In this document: one piece after another, positions 30,823 through 39,715 of the stretch
How the letters are laid out: every line of letters begins with the position of its first letter
Numbering within the stretch: the stretch's first letter is position 1
From: Propionibacteriales bacterium
GTDB taxonomy: Bacteria; Actinomycetota; Actinomycetes; Propionibacteriales; Nocardioidaceae
Assembly (NCBI GenBank): GCA_013821195.1
Contig: JACDHG010000002.1
Coordinates: 1-43,469, forward strand
Direction of reading: 5' to 3'
DNA: 43,469 nucleotides
Program-made: the position numbers and the translations under genes
Notes under the pieces: model-generated
What the model was told of the DNA's origin: nothing
What the model saw: only the letters and a program-made list of their open reading frames with translations
The model's database searches: none

Positions 30823-32394
30823 CTACTCCCACTCGATCGTGCCGGGCGGTTTGCTCGTCACATCGAGCGTCACGCGGTTGATCTCGCGTACCTCGTTGGT
30901 GATGCGGGTCGAGATGCGCTCGATCACGTCATACGGCAGGCGGGACCAGTCGGCGGTCATCGCGTCCTCCGACGACACCGGGCGCAGGACGACGGGATGT
31001 CCGTAAGTGCGGCCGTCACCTTGGACGCCGACGGAGCGTACGTCGGCCAGCAGCACGACAGGGAACTGCCAGATCTCGTCGTCGAGCCCGGCGTTGGTGA
31101 TCTCCACGCGGGCGATCGCATCGGCCTCACGCAGGATGGTGAGCCGATCCTCGGTCACCGCGCCGACGATGCGGATGGCCAACCCCGGACCGGGGAAGGG
31201 ATGGCGCTGGACGATCTCCCGAGGCAGCCCCAGCTCGACGCCGACCCGGCGTACCTCGTCCTTGAACAGCGTCCGCAGCGGCTCGATCAACGTGAACTGG
31301 AGGTCGTCCGGCAGGCCGCCGACGTTGTGGTGCGACTTGATGCTCGACGCCCCGGCTCCGCCGCCCGACTCTACGACGTCGGGGTAGAGCGTGCCTTGGA
31401 CGAGATACTCCACCGGGCCTCCACTTGTCTCACCCGCTTCGGCGACGATCTCGCGAGCCGCTGACTCGAAGCAGCGGATGAACTCGCGCCCGATGATCTT
31501 GCGCTTCTGCTCGGGGTCACTGACGCCCTCCAGCGCGGACACGAACGTCTTGGCTGCGTCGACCACGCGCAGGTCGACACCGGTCGCCGCGACGTAGTCC
31601 CGCTCCACCTGCTCGGCCTCGCCTTTGCGCAGCAGGCCGTGGTCGACGAAGACGCACACGAGCTGGTCGCCGATGGCGCGCTGCACGAGCGCCGCCGCCA
31701 CCGCGGAGTCGACGCCGCCGGACAGCGCGCAGATCACCTGCTTGTCACCGACCTCGGCCCGGACCTTGTCGACCTGTTCCTCGACGACATTGACCATCGT
31801 CCAGGTCTGCCGGCAGCCCGCGATGTCTACGAGGAAGTGTTCGATCACCTGCTGGCCGTGCTCGGTGTGCATGACCTCGGGGTGCCACTGCACGCCGGCA
31901 GCCCGCCGGTCGAGTGACTCGAACGCGGCGATCGGGGCACCCGCTGTGGAGGCGAGCGACGTGAACCCGGCCGGCGCCACGGCCACGGCGTCGGTGTGAC
32001 TCATCCAGACGCGGTTGCCGGGATCCAGACCTGCCAGCAACGTGCCGGCCTCGACGATGTCGACCTGCGTGCGGCCGAACTCCGACATGGCGGTACGGCG
32101 GACGTCGCCTCCCAGCGCGAGCGCCATGGCCTGGAAGCCGTAGCAGATGCCGAACATCGCGACGTCGGACTCGAACATGCTCTTGTCGAGCTGAGGCGTC
32201 CCCGGGGCGTAGACGGAGGACGGGCCGCCACTGAGGATGATCGCCGTCGGCCCGCGGGCCATCATCTCAGCGACGGGCATGGTGTGCGGGACGATCTCGG
32301 AGTAGACCCTTGCCTCGCGCACTCGACGGGCGATCAGCTGCGCGTATTGGGCACCGCAGTCGACGACGAGGACCAGGTCGTGCTCAGTGGTCAA
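30823..32394 (-). CDS. guaA: GMP synthase (glutamine-hydrolysing)
   Basis: 523 residues, full length. The N-terminal class I glutaminase domain has [10 protein letters not shown] with the nucleophile Cys near residue 85 and the His/Glu pair in [10 protein letters not shown]. The ATP-pyrophosphatase domain starts with [12 protein letters not shown], the P-loop. SHHNVGGLP and [12 protein letters not shown] lie in the C-terminal dimerisation domain, which ends as usual in [11 protein letters not shown]. It makes GMP from XMP, ATP and glutamine. The start codon is TTG (32394), fixed by the conserved N-terminus [22 protein letters not shown] at 32447-32452 (minus strand) may be its -10 box. It is separated by 180 bases from the GMC gene. 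Confidence 0.96.
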   Translation of the reverse strand: MTTEHDLVLVVDCGAQYAQLIARRVREARVYSEIVPHTMPVAEMMARGPTAIILSGGPSSVYAPGTPQLDKSMFESDVAMFGICYGFQAMALALGGDVRRTAMSEFGRTQVDIVEAGTLLAGLDPGNRVWMSHTDAVAVAPAGFTSLASTAGAPIAAFESLDRRAAGVQWHPEVMHTEHGQQVIEHFLVDIAGCRQTWTMVNVVEEQVDKVRAEVGDKQVICALSGGVDSAVAAALVQRAIGDQLVCVFVDHGLLRKGEAEQVERDYVAATGVDLRVVDAAKTFVSALEGVSDPEQKRKIIGREFIRCFESAAREIVAEAGETSGGPVEYLVQGTLYPDVVESGGGAGASSIKSHHNVGGLPDDLQFTLIEPLRTLFKDEVRRVGVELGLPREIVQRHPFPGPGLAIRIVGAVTEDRLTILREADAIARVEITNAGLDDEIWQFPVVLLADVRSVGVQGDGRTYGHPVVLRPVSSEDAMTADWSRLPYDVIERISTRITNEVREINRVTLDVTSKPPGTIEWE

Positions 32395-32574
32395 GCCCAG
32401 GCCCCTTTGCTTCGGCGGTCCCCTGTCGCGTCAGACCGGAGCGGTCAGTCTATCCACGCCCCAGATGTCTGCGGCCAAGGCGTAACCGCGCCGGAGTCCG
32501 ACCCAAGCATCCGGCGCTCGCGTCGCCAGGACAGCGCCACTTGTCGGATCTTGGCGTCTGAACCTTCCGTAGGA

Positions 32575-34275
32575 TCAGGTGATCGAGACGATGGGCAGGC
32601 GCAGCGCCGCGGGCGCTCCCTCGGGGACGACCGGACTGTTCGGGGTGATCGGTGAGATGCGCCGGTACGTCGTCCCGAGCTCGGGACGAGCGTCACCCTC
32701 CCCCTTGTTCGGCCACAACGACATCGCACGCTCCGCCTGTGCCGTGATGGTCAGGGACGGGTTGACGCCGAGGTTGGCCGAGATCGCCGAGCCGTCGACG
32801 ATGTGCAGACCTGGGTGGCCGTAGACGCGGTGGTAGGGATCGACCACGCCGGTCTCTGGTGAGTCACCGATCGTGCACCCGCCGATGAAGTGTGCGGTCA
32901 GCGGCCGGCTGAAGGGCTCACCGATGGTGCCCCCCGGGGTCCCCTTCACGATCCGCGCCATCAGTCGCGCCGCCTGGTTGGCGAGGGGGATCCAGGTGGG
33001 GTTCGGATCGCCATGACCCTGGCGAGAGGTCAGCTTGCGCCGCCCCGCCTTGGTGGGACGGGTGTACGTCGTGATCGAGTTGTCTAGGGTCTGCATGACG
33101 AGGGCGATGACGGTCCGCTCCGACCAGTGCCACACGTCGTACCGGCCGCGGACGGAGCGTCTCTGCCGCCACATCTCCTTGAGCCAGACCTTCCACCGCT
33201 CGACGTCCGCATCACCGTCGGTCAGCACCGTCTGGAGCAGGCTCATGACGTTGCTGCCCTTGCCGTAGCGCACGGGCTCGATGTGGGTGTGCTCGTCCGG
33301 GTGGAACGACGAGGTGATGGCGACGCCCTGGCTGTAGTCGACATCACGCCCCGACGCGACCGCGCCGAGGATCGACTCGGAGTTCGTCCTCGTCAGGTAT
33401 CCCAGCCGTTCGGACACCCGCGGGAGCACCTCCCGGTCGCGCATGGTGTGCAGCAGTCGCTGCGTCCCCAGGGCCGACGCCGCGAAGACCACGTGCTCAG
33501 CCGTGAAGCGGCCGCCCCCGCGTCGGGACTTGAGAGGCTTCGCGCCGGTCGGCCGCGTCGCCACCTGATAGCCGCCGGCGTCGAGGGGGCGGACCTCCGT
33601 CACCGTGGTCAACGGATGCACGTCAGCGCCGGCCTGCTCGGCGAGGAACAGGTAGTTCTTCGTCAGCGTGTTCTTGGCGTTGCGGCGACAGCCCGTCATG
33701 CACTCGCCGCACTCGATGCACCCGGCACGGTCGGGCCCCACCCCTCCGAAGTAGGGATCCTTCACCGTCCGGCCCGGCGACCCGAAGAACACTCCGACGG
33801 GTGTCGGGTGGAACGTGTCGCCGACGCCCATCTCCTCCGCCACCTGCCGCATGACTTCATCGCTGGGGGTCATGGTGGGGTTGGGGACGACACCCAGCAT
33901 CCGCTTCGCCTGGTCCAAGTACGGCGCCAGCTCGTCTCGCCAGTCGGTGATGTGGCCCCACGACGGATCGCGGTAGAACGCGTCGAGCGGCTCGTACAAG
34001 GTGTTGGCGTAGACGAGCGAGCCACCTCCGACGCCGGCGCCGGACAGGATCAGGCAGTCCTTGAGCATGTTGATGCGCTGGATGCCGTAGCAGCCGATGT
34101 CCGGTGCGAAGAGGAACTTCTTCAGGTCCCATGAGTTCTTCGGGTACGACGACTCGTCAAAGCGTGCCCCGGCCTCGATGACCCCCACCCGGTACCCCTT
34201 CTCGACGAGTCGGAGGGCGGTGACCGACCCGCCGAACCCGGAGCCGACGACCACGACGTCGTAGTCGGGTGTCAT
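32575..34275 (-). CDS. GMC-family oxidoreductase, ChoD-like
   Basis: 566 residues from ATG 34275. VVVVGSGFGGSVTALRL is the FAD-binding dinucleotide motif at the N-terminus; LSGAGVGGGSLVYANTLYEP is the second FAD contact of the cholesterol-oxidase-like subfamily; the end has GGCTIGDSPETGVVDPYHRV and NLGVNPSLTITA, the GMC C-terminal motifs with the catalytic His region. CIECGECMTGCRR near residue 185 is a Cys cluster seen in ChoD-type enzymes and not in classical secreted cholesterol oxidases. No signal peptide. The substrate may be a sterol or another alcohol. The ATG overlaps the aldehyde dehydrogenase stop (ATGA), suggesting consecutive oxidation of an alcohol and an aldehyde. Confidence 0.88.
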   Translation of the reverse strand: MTPDYDVVVVGSGFGGSVTALRLVEKGYRVGVIEAGARFDESSYPKNSWDLKKFLFAPDIGCYGIQRINMLKDCLILSGAGVGGGSLVYANTLYEPLDAFYRDPSWGHITDWRDELAPYLDQAKRMLGVVPNPTMTPSDEVMRQVAEEMGVGDTFHPTPVGVFFGSPGRTVKDPYFGGVGPDRAGCIECGECMTGCRRNAKNTLTKNYLFLAEQAGADVHPLTTVTEVRPLDAGGYQVATRPTGAKPLKSRRGGGRFTAEHVVFAASALGTQRLLHTMRDREVLPRVSERLGYLTRTNSESILGAVASGRDVDYSQGVAITSSFHPDEHTHIEPVRYGKGSNVMSLLQTVLTDGDADVERWKVWLKEMWRQRRSVRGRYDVWHWSERTVIALVMQTLDNSITTYTRPTKAGRRKLTSRQGHGDPNPTWIPLANQAARLMARIVKGTPGGTIGEPFSRPLTAHFIGGCTIGDSPETGVVDPYHRVYGHPGLHIVDGSAISANLGVNPSLTITAQAERAMSLWPNKGEGDARPELGTTYRRISPITPNSPVVPEGAPAALRLPIVSIT

Positions 34276-35879
34276 GGGCGGCGGGCCTTCTTCATCAACC
34301 GCAGGGTCGCCGTCAGCGCCTTGGTGTATGTCTCCTCGGACATCCCCAGCACGGGCCGCATCGGGAGGAGCCGCTGCGTCGCCACGGCCTGCGACTCGGT
34401 GTACCGGTGGATCCCCTCGGCACCTTGCCGCCGGCCGAGGCCCGACTCGCGCATGCCACCCATGGGGGCATCCACGGACGCGAACGTCGCGCCGTACGCC
34501 TCGTTGACGTTGACGGTTCCACACCGGATCCGGCCCGCGAGCGCCCGACCACGAGCACCGTCGCGGGTATAGATGCTCGCGTTGAGTCCGTAGGTGCCGT
34601 CGTTGGCGCGGTCGACGGCGTCATGCTCGTCGGTGAAGCGGTAGACCGACACCACGGGTCCGAACGTCTCGTCGGCGAAGCACGACATCCCTGGTCGCAC
34701 ACCCGTGAGCACGGTCGGCTCGTAGAACAGCGGCCCGAGGTCCGGTCGGGCGCGACCTCCCGTGACGACAGTCGCCCCCTTGGCGCGGGCGTCCTCGACG
34801 TGGCGGGAGACCGTGTCGAGCTGGGCGATCGAGATCAGCGAGCCCATGTCAGCGGAGTAGTCGAAGGCAGCAGAGAGCTCCATCGCCTCGGTGCGCCGCA
34901 CGAAGCGTCTCATGAACGGCTCGTACACCTGATCGGCGACATACAGCCGCTCCATGGAGACACAGAGCTGGCCGGCAGAGGCAAAGCAGGCACGCACGGC
35001 ACCCTCGGCCGCGCGGTCCAGGTCAGCGTCCCGGAGCACCAGCATGGGGTTCTTGCCACCGAGCTCGAGTGACGCACCGATCATGCGGTCGGCGGCCCGG
35101 GTCGCGACGCCGCGGCCGGTCCTGGTCGAGCCGGTGAAACACACATAGTCGACGTTGTCGATGATCGCCGTGCCGACGACAGAGCCCTCGCCGTACACCG
35201 GCAGCCACAGGTCGGCGGGCATTCCCGCCTCGCTCAGCAGCTCGATCCCCAGGAGCGCCGTCACGGGCGTCTGCGAGTCTGGCTTGTGGACCACCGCGTT
35301 GCCGGCCAGCAATGCCGGCAGGCCGTCTGCCAGTGCCATCGTGAGGGGGTAGTTCCACGGCGAGATGATCCCGACAACCCCCTTGGGATGACGGTTCACG
35401 TCGACGCGGGTGATCCCTGGGTAGAGCCCGAGACGACGGCTCGGCGCAAGGTGGCGGTGCGCCGAGCGCGCGTAGTATCGCGCTGTCATCGCGACGTGCG
35501 CCACCTCTTCGAAGGCATGCTTGCGCGACTTGCCCGACTCCCACTGGATCAGGTCGAGGATCTCGTCCTGCCGGTCGAGCACGAGGTCGTGAAGACGCAG
35601 CAGCAGCTGCGCTCGCAGCTCGATCGAGCCCGTGGCCCATGACCGCTGCGCCCTGCGCGCTCGCACCGCAGCCGCGGCAACGTCGTCGGGACTCGACAGC
35701 GGGAGCGACGCGATCGGCTGGCCGGTGAACGGCGCGGTCGACAGCTGGGACTCGCCCGTCGTCGACACGATGCGCGTCGTCAGTCGACGTACGACCGCGG
35801 GATCGAGAGCGTATGCCGCTGTCGGATCGTGCTCGGGGTCGGCTGACACGGCCGTGTCGGGACCCGGCTGGGCGCTCAT
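34272..35879 (-). CDS. succinate-semialdehyde dehydrogenase (GabD2-like aldehyde dehydrogenase)
   Basis: 535 residues from ATG 35879, close to the ~520 of mycobacterial GabD2. GIISPWNYPL, the cofactor-binding FTGSTRTGRGVA, LELGGKNPML with the general-base Glu, and SAGQLCVSMERLY with the catalytic Cys appear in normal order; ETFGPVVSVYRF and YGLNASIYT follow. It oxidises an aldehyde, probably succinate semialdehyde with NADP, to the acid. The C-terminus ends in a basic helix (KALTATLRLMKKARRP). The longer ORF-track start runs into the divergent intergenic region. Stop and next start overlap (ATGA), so it is the first gene of a coupled pair with the GMC oxidoreductase. Confidence 0.88.
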   Translation of the reverse strand: MSAQPGPDTAVSADPEHDPTAAYALDPAVVRRLTTRIVSTTGESQLSTAPFTGQPIASLPLSSPDDVAAAAVRARRAQRSWATGSIELRAQLLLRLHDLVLDRQDEILDLIQWESGKSRKHAFEEVAHVAMTARYYARSAHRHLAPSRRLGLYPGITRVDVNRHPKGVVGIISPWNYPLTMALADGLPALLAGNAVVHKPDSQTPVTALLGIELLSEAGMPADLWLPVYGEGSVVGTAIIDNVDYVCFTGSTRTGRGVATRAADRMIGASLELGGKNPMLVLRDADLDRAAEGAVRACFASAGQLCVSMERLYVADQVYEPFMRRFVRRTEAMELSAAFDYSADMGSLISIAQLDTVSRHVEDARAKGATVVTGGRARPDLGPLFYEPTVLTGVRPGMSCFADETFGPVVSVYRFTDEHDAVDRANDGTYGLNASIYTRDGARGRALAGRIRCGTVNVNEAYGATFASVDAPMGGMRESGLGRRQGAEGIHRYTESQAVATQRLLPMRPVLGMSEETYTKALTATLRLMKKARRP

Positions 35880-36054
35880 AGACCGACAGTACGGCGCACT
35901 CGGAGCCCGTCGGTAGGTGCGATCGCAGCCGACGTCGCTCAGCACAGTCAGGTAACAATGACTCGGGTGCCGGTTGTCAGCGATGAGCGCCGCCGACAAG
36001 ATGGACGTTCGCAAGCAACTTCGGGTGAGACCTGTAGGAAAAGTAGGAGGACGG

Positions 36055-37674
36055 ATGCGCATCAAGACCCACTTCCGAGTGACCGCTGTCGCGGCAGCAT
36101 TTGCGCTTGGACTCACGGCGTGTGGCGGTGGCGGAGGCACCACCGATGACCCCGGTGGCAACCCAAGTGGAGAGCCGACCGGCGAGCCGGGTGGCAGCTA
36201 CTCCGCCGACCTGACTGAGCCCACGTTCCTCGCCCCAGCCTCGAACTGTTACGAGTCCGAGTGCAGCGCAGTGCTCAAGATGGTCAACGACCCGCTGGTG
36301 AGCACCGACTTCGAGACCGGTGAGCTCATCTTCGACGGCATGGCCGAGAGCATCGAGCCCAACGACGACCAGACCGTGTGGACCGTGACGCTGAAGGAAG
36401 GGCTCATGTTCCACAACGGTGAGCCGGTCGATTCCGACGCCTTCCTCCGAGCCTGGAACTACTCACAGAACCCGAAGAACGCGCAGGCGACGGCTGGGTT
36501 CATGGCCCGCATCGAGGGCGCCGGCAAGGGCCCGGAGATGTCCGGCCTGAAGGCTGTGGACGACCAAACCTTCGAGGTGACGCTGAGCGGTCCGTTCTCC
36601 CAGTTCGGACAGCAGATGAGCTACGCACCCGCATTCGCACCGATCGCGCAGGAGTGCATCGACGACATCAAGGCCTGCAACGAGAGCCCGATCGGCACCG
36701 GTCCGTACCAGATGGACGGCAAGTGGATGCATGACCAGGGCATCACTGTCACCAAGTGGGCCGACTACCAAGGTGAGCTGCCGGCCAACGCCGACACCAT
36801 CGAGTTCAAGATGTTCACCGCCCCGACTGCCGCGTACCGCGACTACCAGAACGGTGGTGTCGACGTCCTCAACGTCGCTCCCGAGATCTATCTCGAAGCG
36901 AAAGGTGAGCTGGCTGACGCAATTCTCGAGGAGCCGACCGCGTCCCTGACCTACCTCGGGTTCCCCACCAAGGAGGCGCCGTACGACAACGAGCAGCTGC
37001 GGCAGGCGATCTCGCTCTCGATCGACCGTGAGCTGATCATCGAAAAGGTCCTCAACGGCCTCGCCGACGCGTCTACCGACATCGTGACGCCGCCGATTCC
37101 CGGCTCTCGTGACGATGCGTGTGAGTTCTGCACCTACGATCCCCAGCGTGCCAAGGATCTGTTGGAGGAGTCGGGGGTCGACCCGAGCAGCTTCACGCTG
37201 GAGCTGTACTTCAACGCGGACTCCGGACATGAGCTGTGGACCGAAGCCGCTGCCCGCCAGATCCAGGAGAACCTGGGTATCGACTACGAGCTCAAGTCGA
37301 CCGAGTGGGCGCAGTATCTCGAGCTGCTCGACGGGGAGGAGTTCACCGGCCCGTTCCGACTCGGCTGGTCGCTGGACTACCCGTCGCCGGAGAACTACCT
37401 GCGTCCCATCGTGGGTACCGGCGGTGACTCCAACTACACCGGCTACTCCAACCCGGAGTTCGACGACCTGGTCGTCCAGGGTGACGAAGCAGCCACCCTC
37501 GAGGAGAGCTTCGAGCTCTACGCGCAGGCCGGTGACATCGCGCTCGAAGAGATGCCGATCATCCCGATGTGGAGTGGTACGACGGCGATCGCGGCCTCGG
37601 ACAGCGTTGGCGACGTTCGCTACGACGTCGGCGATGGCGAGATCGCCTTCGGCGAGATCACCGTCAGCCAGTGA
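36055..37674 (+). CDS. ABC transporter peptide-binding lipoprotein (SBP family 5)
   Basis: 539 residues from ATG 36055, preceded by GTAGGAGG. The signal peptide (about 1-21) ends in the lipobox LTACG, followed by a Gly/Asp/Thr linker. The mature part has family-5 features: VWTVTLKEGLMFHNGEPVDS, GTGPYQMDGKW and LRQAISLSIDREL, then DPQRAKDLLEESG and LGWSLDYPSPENYL. It captures oligopeptides or similar compounds outside the membrane and gives them to the permeases encoded next. A stable hairpin in the 111-base gap after it probably keeps its transcript in excess over the permeases. It is the first gene of a complete Dpp/Opp operon, divergent from the dehydrogenase pair. Confidence 0.92.
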   Translation: MRIKTHFRVTAVAAAFALGLTACGGGGGTTDDPGGNPSGEPTGEPGGSYSADLTEPTFLAPASNCYESECSAVLKMVNDPLVSTDFETGELIFDGMAESIEPNDDQTVWTVTLKEGLMFHNGEPVDSDAFLRAWNYSQNPKNAQATAGFMARIEGAGKGPEMSGLKAVDDQTFEVTLSGPFSQFGQQMSYAPAFAPIAQECIDDIKACNESPIGTGPYQMDGKWMHDQGITVTKWADYQGELPANADTIEFKMFTAPTAAYRDYQNGGVDVLNVAPEIYLEAKGELADAILEEPTASLTYLGFPTKEAPYDNEQLRQAISLSIDRELIIEKVLNGLADASTDIVTPPIPGSRDDACEFCTYDPQRAKDLLEESGVDPSSFTLELYFNADSGHELWTEAAARQIQENLGIDYELKSTEWAQYLELLDGEEFTGPFRLGWSLDYPSPENYLRPIVGTGGDSNYTGYSNPEFDDLVVQGDEAATLEESFELYAQAGDIALEEMPIIPMWSGTTAIAASDSVGDVRYDVGDGEIAFGEITVSQ

Positions 37675-37708
37675 CAGCCCGCTGACGGTAGGGCGCACCG
37701 ACCGTTCC

Positions 37709-37748
37709 GGTGCCGGGGGTCGGGCCATCTTGGTCCGGCCCCCGCACC
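37709..37748 (+). terminator. intercistronic hairpin after the binding-protein gene
   Basis: GGTGCCGGGGGTCGGGCC pairs with GGTCCGGCCCCCGCACC around ATCTT, with one bulged C and few mismatches. It lies between the binding-protein stop (37674) and the permease start (37786). It has no U-run. Such hairpins usually act as partial terminators or 3' stabilisers that raise binding-protein levels relative to the permeases. Confidence 0.6.
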
Positions 37749-37785
37749 GTTGCCAGCAAAGGTGTAATCGGAGAGGATCGCGTGC

Positions 37786-38790
37786 ATGGGGCGCTATGTA
37801 GCCAGACGGCTGGTCCAGTTCATCCCCGTCATCTTGGGCACCCTCTTCCTGCTGCACGTCCTCAGCGTGCTGACGATCCAGATCGTCGGTGACCCCGTCC
37901 GCGCGCTCTTCGGCGAGAACGCACCGCCGGAGGCGATCCTCGAGCAGCTGCGCGCGAACTACAACCTGGACGACGACTGTCTGGAGCAGACCGGGAACCC
38001 GTGCGTCCGCCTGTTCGTCGACCGTCTCGCTCAGTACGCCTCCGGCGACTTCGGCATCAACTTCCGCGGACGTTCGGTGGCCGAGCTCTTCGTCGAGCGC
38101 TTCCCGGTGACCGTGCGCCTCACCGTGATCGCGCTGGTGTTCGAGACTGTCGTCGGCATCTTCCTCGGTGTGATGGCAGGCCTGCGCAAGGACAAGCTCG
38201 TCGACAACTTCGTCCGCTTCTCCACCGTGCTGCTGATCGCCTTTCCCGTCTTCGTGTTCGGCACCCTGGCGCAGCTCTTCATCGGTCTCGAGCTCGGGCT
38301 GCCCCTGCGCGACAGCGAGCGGGCGCCCGAGTGGCTCGGCCAGATGCTCACGGTCACCTACAACCCCGAGTTCCCCTGGCTCAGCCTGATGTTGCCCGGC
38401 CTTGTGCTGGGGGCCTTCTCGCTCGCCGCGATCGCCCGGCTGACCCGCACCAGCCTGATCGAGAACCTCCGCTCCGACTACGTCCGCACCGCGCGGGCCA
38501 AGGGCTTGACTTCCTCGCGGACCGTGGGCGTGCACACACTGCGCAACTCGCTGATCCCGGTGGTGACCTACATCGGCATCGACATCGGGTTGCTGCTCGG
38601 CGGCGCGCTGGTCACCGAGGGGATCTTCAACATCCCCGGCGTCGGGCAGCTCGTGTTCTTGGCGATTCAGGCCAACGACACCCCGGTCATTCTCGGGGTG
38701 GTCACGATCCTGACGGTCGTCTTCTTGGTGGCCAACCTGCTCGTCGACATCCTGTATGCCGCACTCGACCCGAGGATCCGCTATGAGTGA
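37786..38790 (+). CDS. peptide ABC transporter permease, DppB/OppB type
   Basis: 334 residues with six spans. The N-terminal RYVARRLVQFIPVILGTLFL is the typical first span, followed by an outer loop containing two Cys (DDDCLEQTGNPCVRLF). The EAA-like loop, RTARAKGLTSSRTVGVHTLR, contacts the ATPases. GALVTEGIFNIPGVGQL is the conserved segment before the last spans. ATG 37786 has GGAGAGGA upstream. The end overlaps the next permease by eight bases. It forms the channel with the DppC-type partner. Confidence 0.92.
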   Translation: MGRYVARRLVQFIPVILGTLFLLHVLSVLTIQIVGDPVRALFGENAPPEAILEQLRANYNLDDDCLEQTGNPCVRLFVDRLAQYASGDFGINFRGRSVAELFVERFPVTVRLTVIALVFETVVGIFLGVMAGLRKDKLVDNFVRFSTVLLIAFPVFVFGTLAQLFIGLELGLPLRDSERAPEWLGQMLTVTYNPEFPWLSLMLPGLVLGAFSLAAIARLTRTSLIENLRSDYVRTARAKGLTSSRTVGVHTLRNSLIPVVTYIGIDIGLLLGGALVTEGIFNIPGVGQLVFLAIQANDTPVILGVVTILTVVFLVANLLVDILYAALDPRIRYE

Positions 38791-39703
38791 CTTCCTGGCA
38801 GCCCAAGACTCGGCGGGTCACGAACACGCCCAACCAAGGAGTGACCAGAACCGCAGCCTGTGGGGCGATGTCCGCTACGAGCTCATGCGCAACCCGGTGT
38901 TCTGGGTCTCGTCGGTCCTGGTGCTGGTCATCTTGTCCATGGCGTTCGCGCCTCAGCTGTGGGCGGAGACCTCACCCACCGCCAGGGGCGCCTGTCGGTT
39001 AGAGAATGCCCGGGTGGAGCCGAGCGCAGCTCATCCGTTCGGCTACACGAACGCTGGCTGCGACATGTGGTCGTCGTTGGTCTACGGCACCGGCAAGTCG
39101 GTCATCGTCGCGATCCTTGTCACCATCGGCACGGTGATCGTCGGGGTGACGCTGGGGACGGTCGCCGGCTACGTCGGTGGCTTCGCCGACACCGTCATCA
39201 GCCGGGTCACCGACATCTTCTTCGGTCTGCCGTTCATCCTCGGGGCACTCGTCTTCCTGGCCATCTTCCCCGACCGCAACGTCTGGACGCTCACGGCCGT
39301 GCTGACCATGTTCGGCTGGACGTCGCTGACCCGCGTCATGCGCGGAAGCGTGATCTCGACCAAGCAGAAGGACTACGTCGACGCGGCTCGAGCGCTCGGT
39401 GCCACCAACTTCTTCATCATCCGCAAGCACATCCTCGCCAACAGCATCGCGCCGGTGATCGTGCTGGCCACCATCGGCCTGGGCGCCTACATCAGCGCCG
39501 AGGCGACGCTGACCTTCCTCGGGGTCGGCTACCAGCGGCCCACCGTGTCCTGGGGGTTGTTGGTTGCCGAGGGCCAGAACCTTGCCCTCGCGGGCTTCTG
39601 GCACCTCCTGGTCCTCCCGTGCGCCTTCATCGTCGTGACAGTGTTGAGCTTCATCCTGCTCGGCGATGCGCTGCGCGACGCCCTCGATCCCCGCGCTCGA
39701 TGA
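38783..39703 (+). CDS. peptide ABC transporter permease, DppC/OppC type
   Basis: 306 residues from ATG 38783, overlapping the DppB stop by eight bases. An N-terminal cytosolic segment (about 1-36), span 1 (VFWVSSVLVLVILSMAF), and an outer loop with two Cys (ARGACRLEN and NAGCDMW) lead to the core spans. The EAA loop is DYVDAARALGATNFFIIRKH. SAEATLTFLGVGYQRPTVSWG precedes the last spans. In the loop, where many relatives have a GTDxxGRD-type element, this protein reads FGYTNAGCDMWSSLVYG, a recognisable variant. It pairs with the DppB-type protein and is followed 12 bases later by the ATPase genes. Confidence 0.92.
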   Translation: MSDFLAAQDSAGHEHAQPRSDQNRSLWGDVRYELMRNPVFWVSSVLVLVILSMAFAPQLWAETSPTARGACRLENARVEPSAAHPFGYTNAGCDMWSSLVYGTGKSVIVAILVTIGTVIVGVTLGTVAGYVGGFADTVISRVTDIFFGLPFILGALVFLAIFPDRNVWTLTAVLTMFGWTSLTRVMRGSVISTKQKDYVDAARALGATNFFIIRKHILANSIAPVIVLATIGLGAYISAEATLTFLGVGYQRPTVSWGLLVAEGQNLALAGFWHLLVLPCAFIVVTVLSFILLGDALRDALDPRAR

Positions 39704-39715
39704 GGAGTTCATGAT

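Noticed and set aside
32395-32574. Possible purine riboswitch or other leader element near guaA
   Set aside because: No conserved purine-riboswitch core is visible; only a TAGACT-like -10 with a poor -35.
33127-34134. 335-residue plus-strand ORF inside the GMC oxidoreductase
   Set aside because: Antisense to a gene with intact FAD motifs; no motif of its own.
36463-38535. 690-residue minus-strand ORF across the peptide-binding and DppB genes
   Set aside because: It spans two well-supported plus-strand genes and the hairpin between them; low-complexity His/Asp/Glu composition marks it as a shadow.
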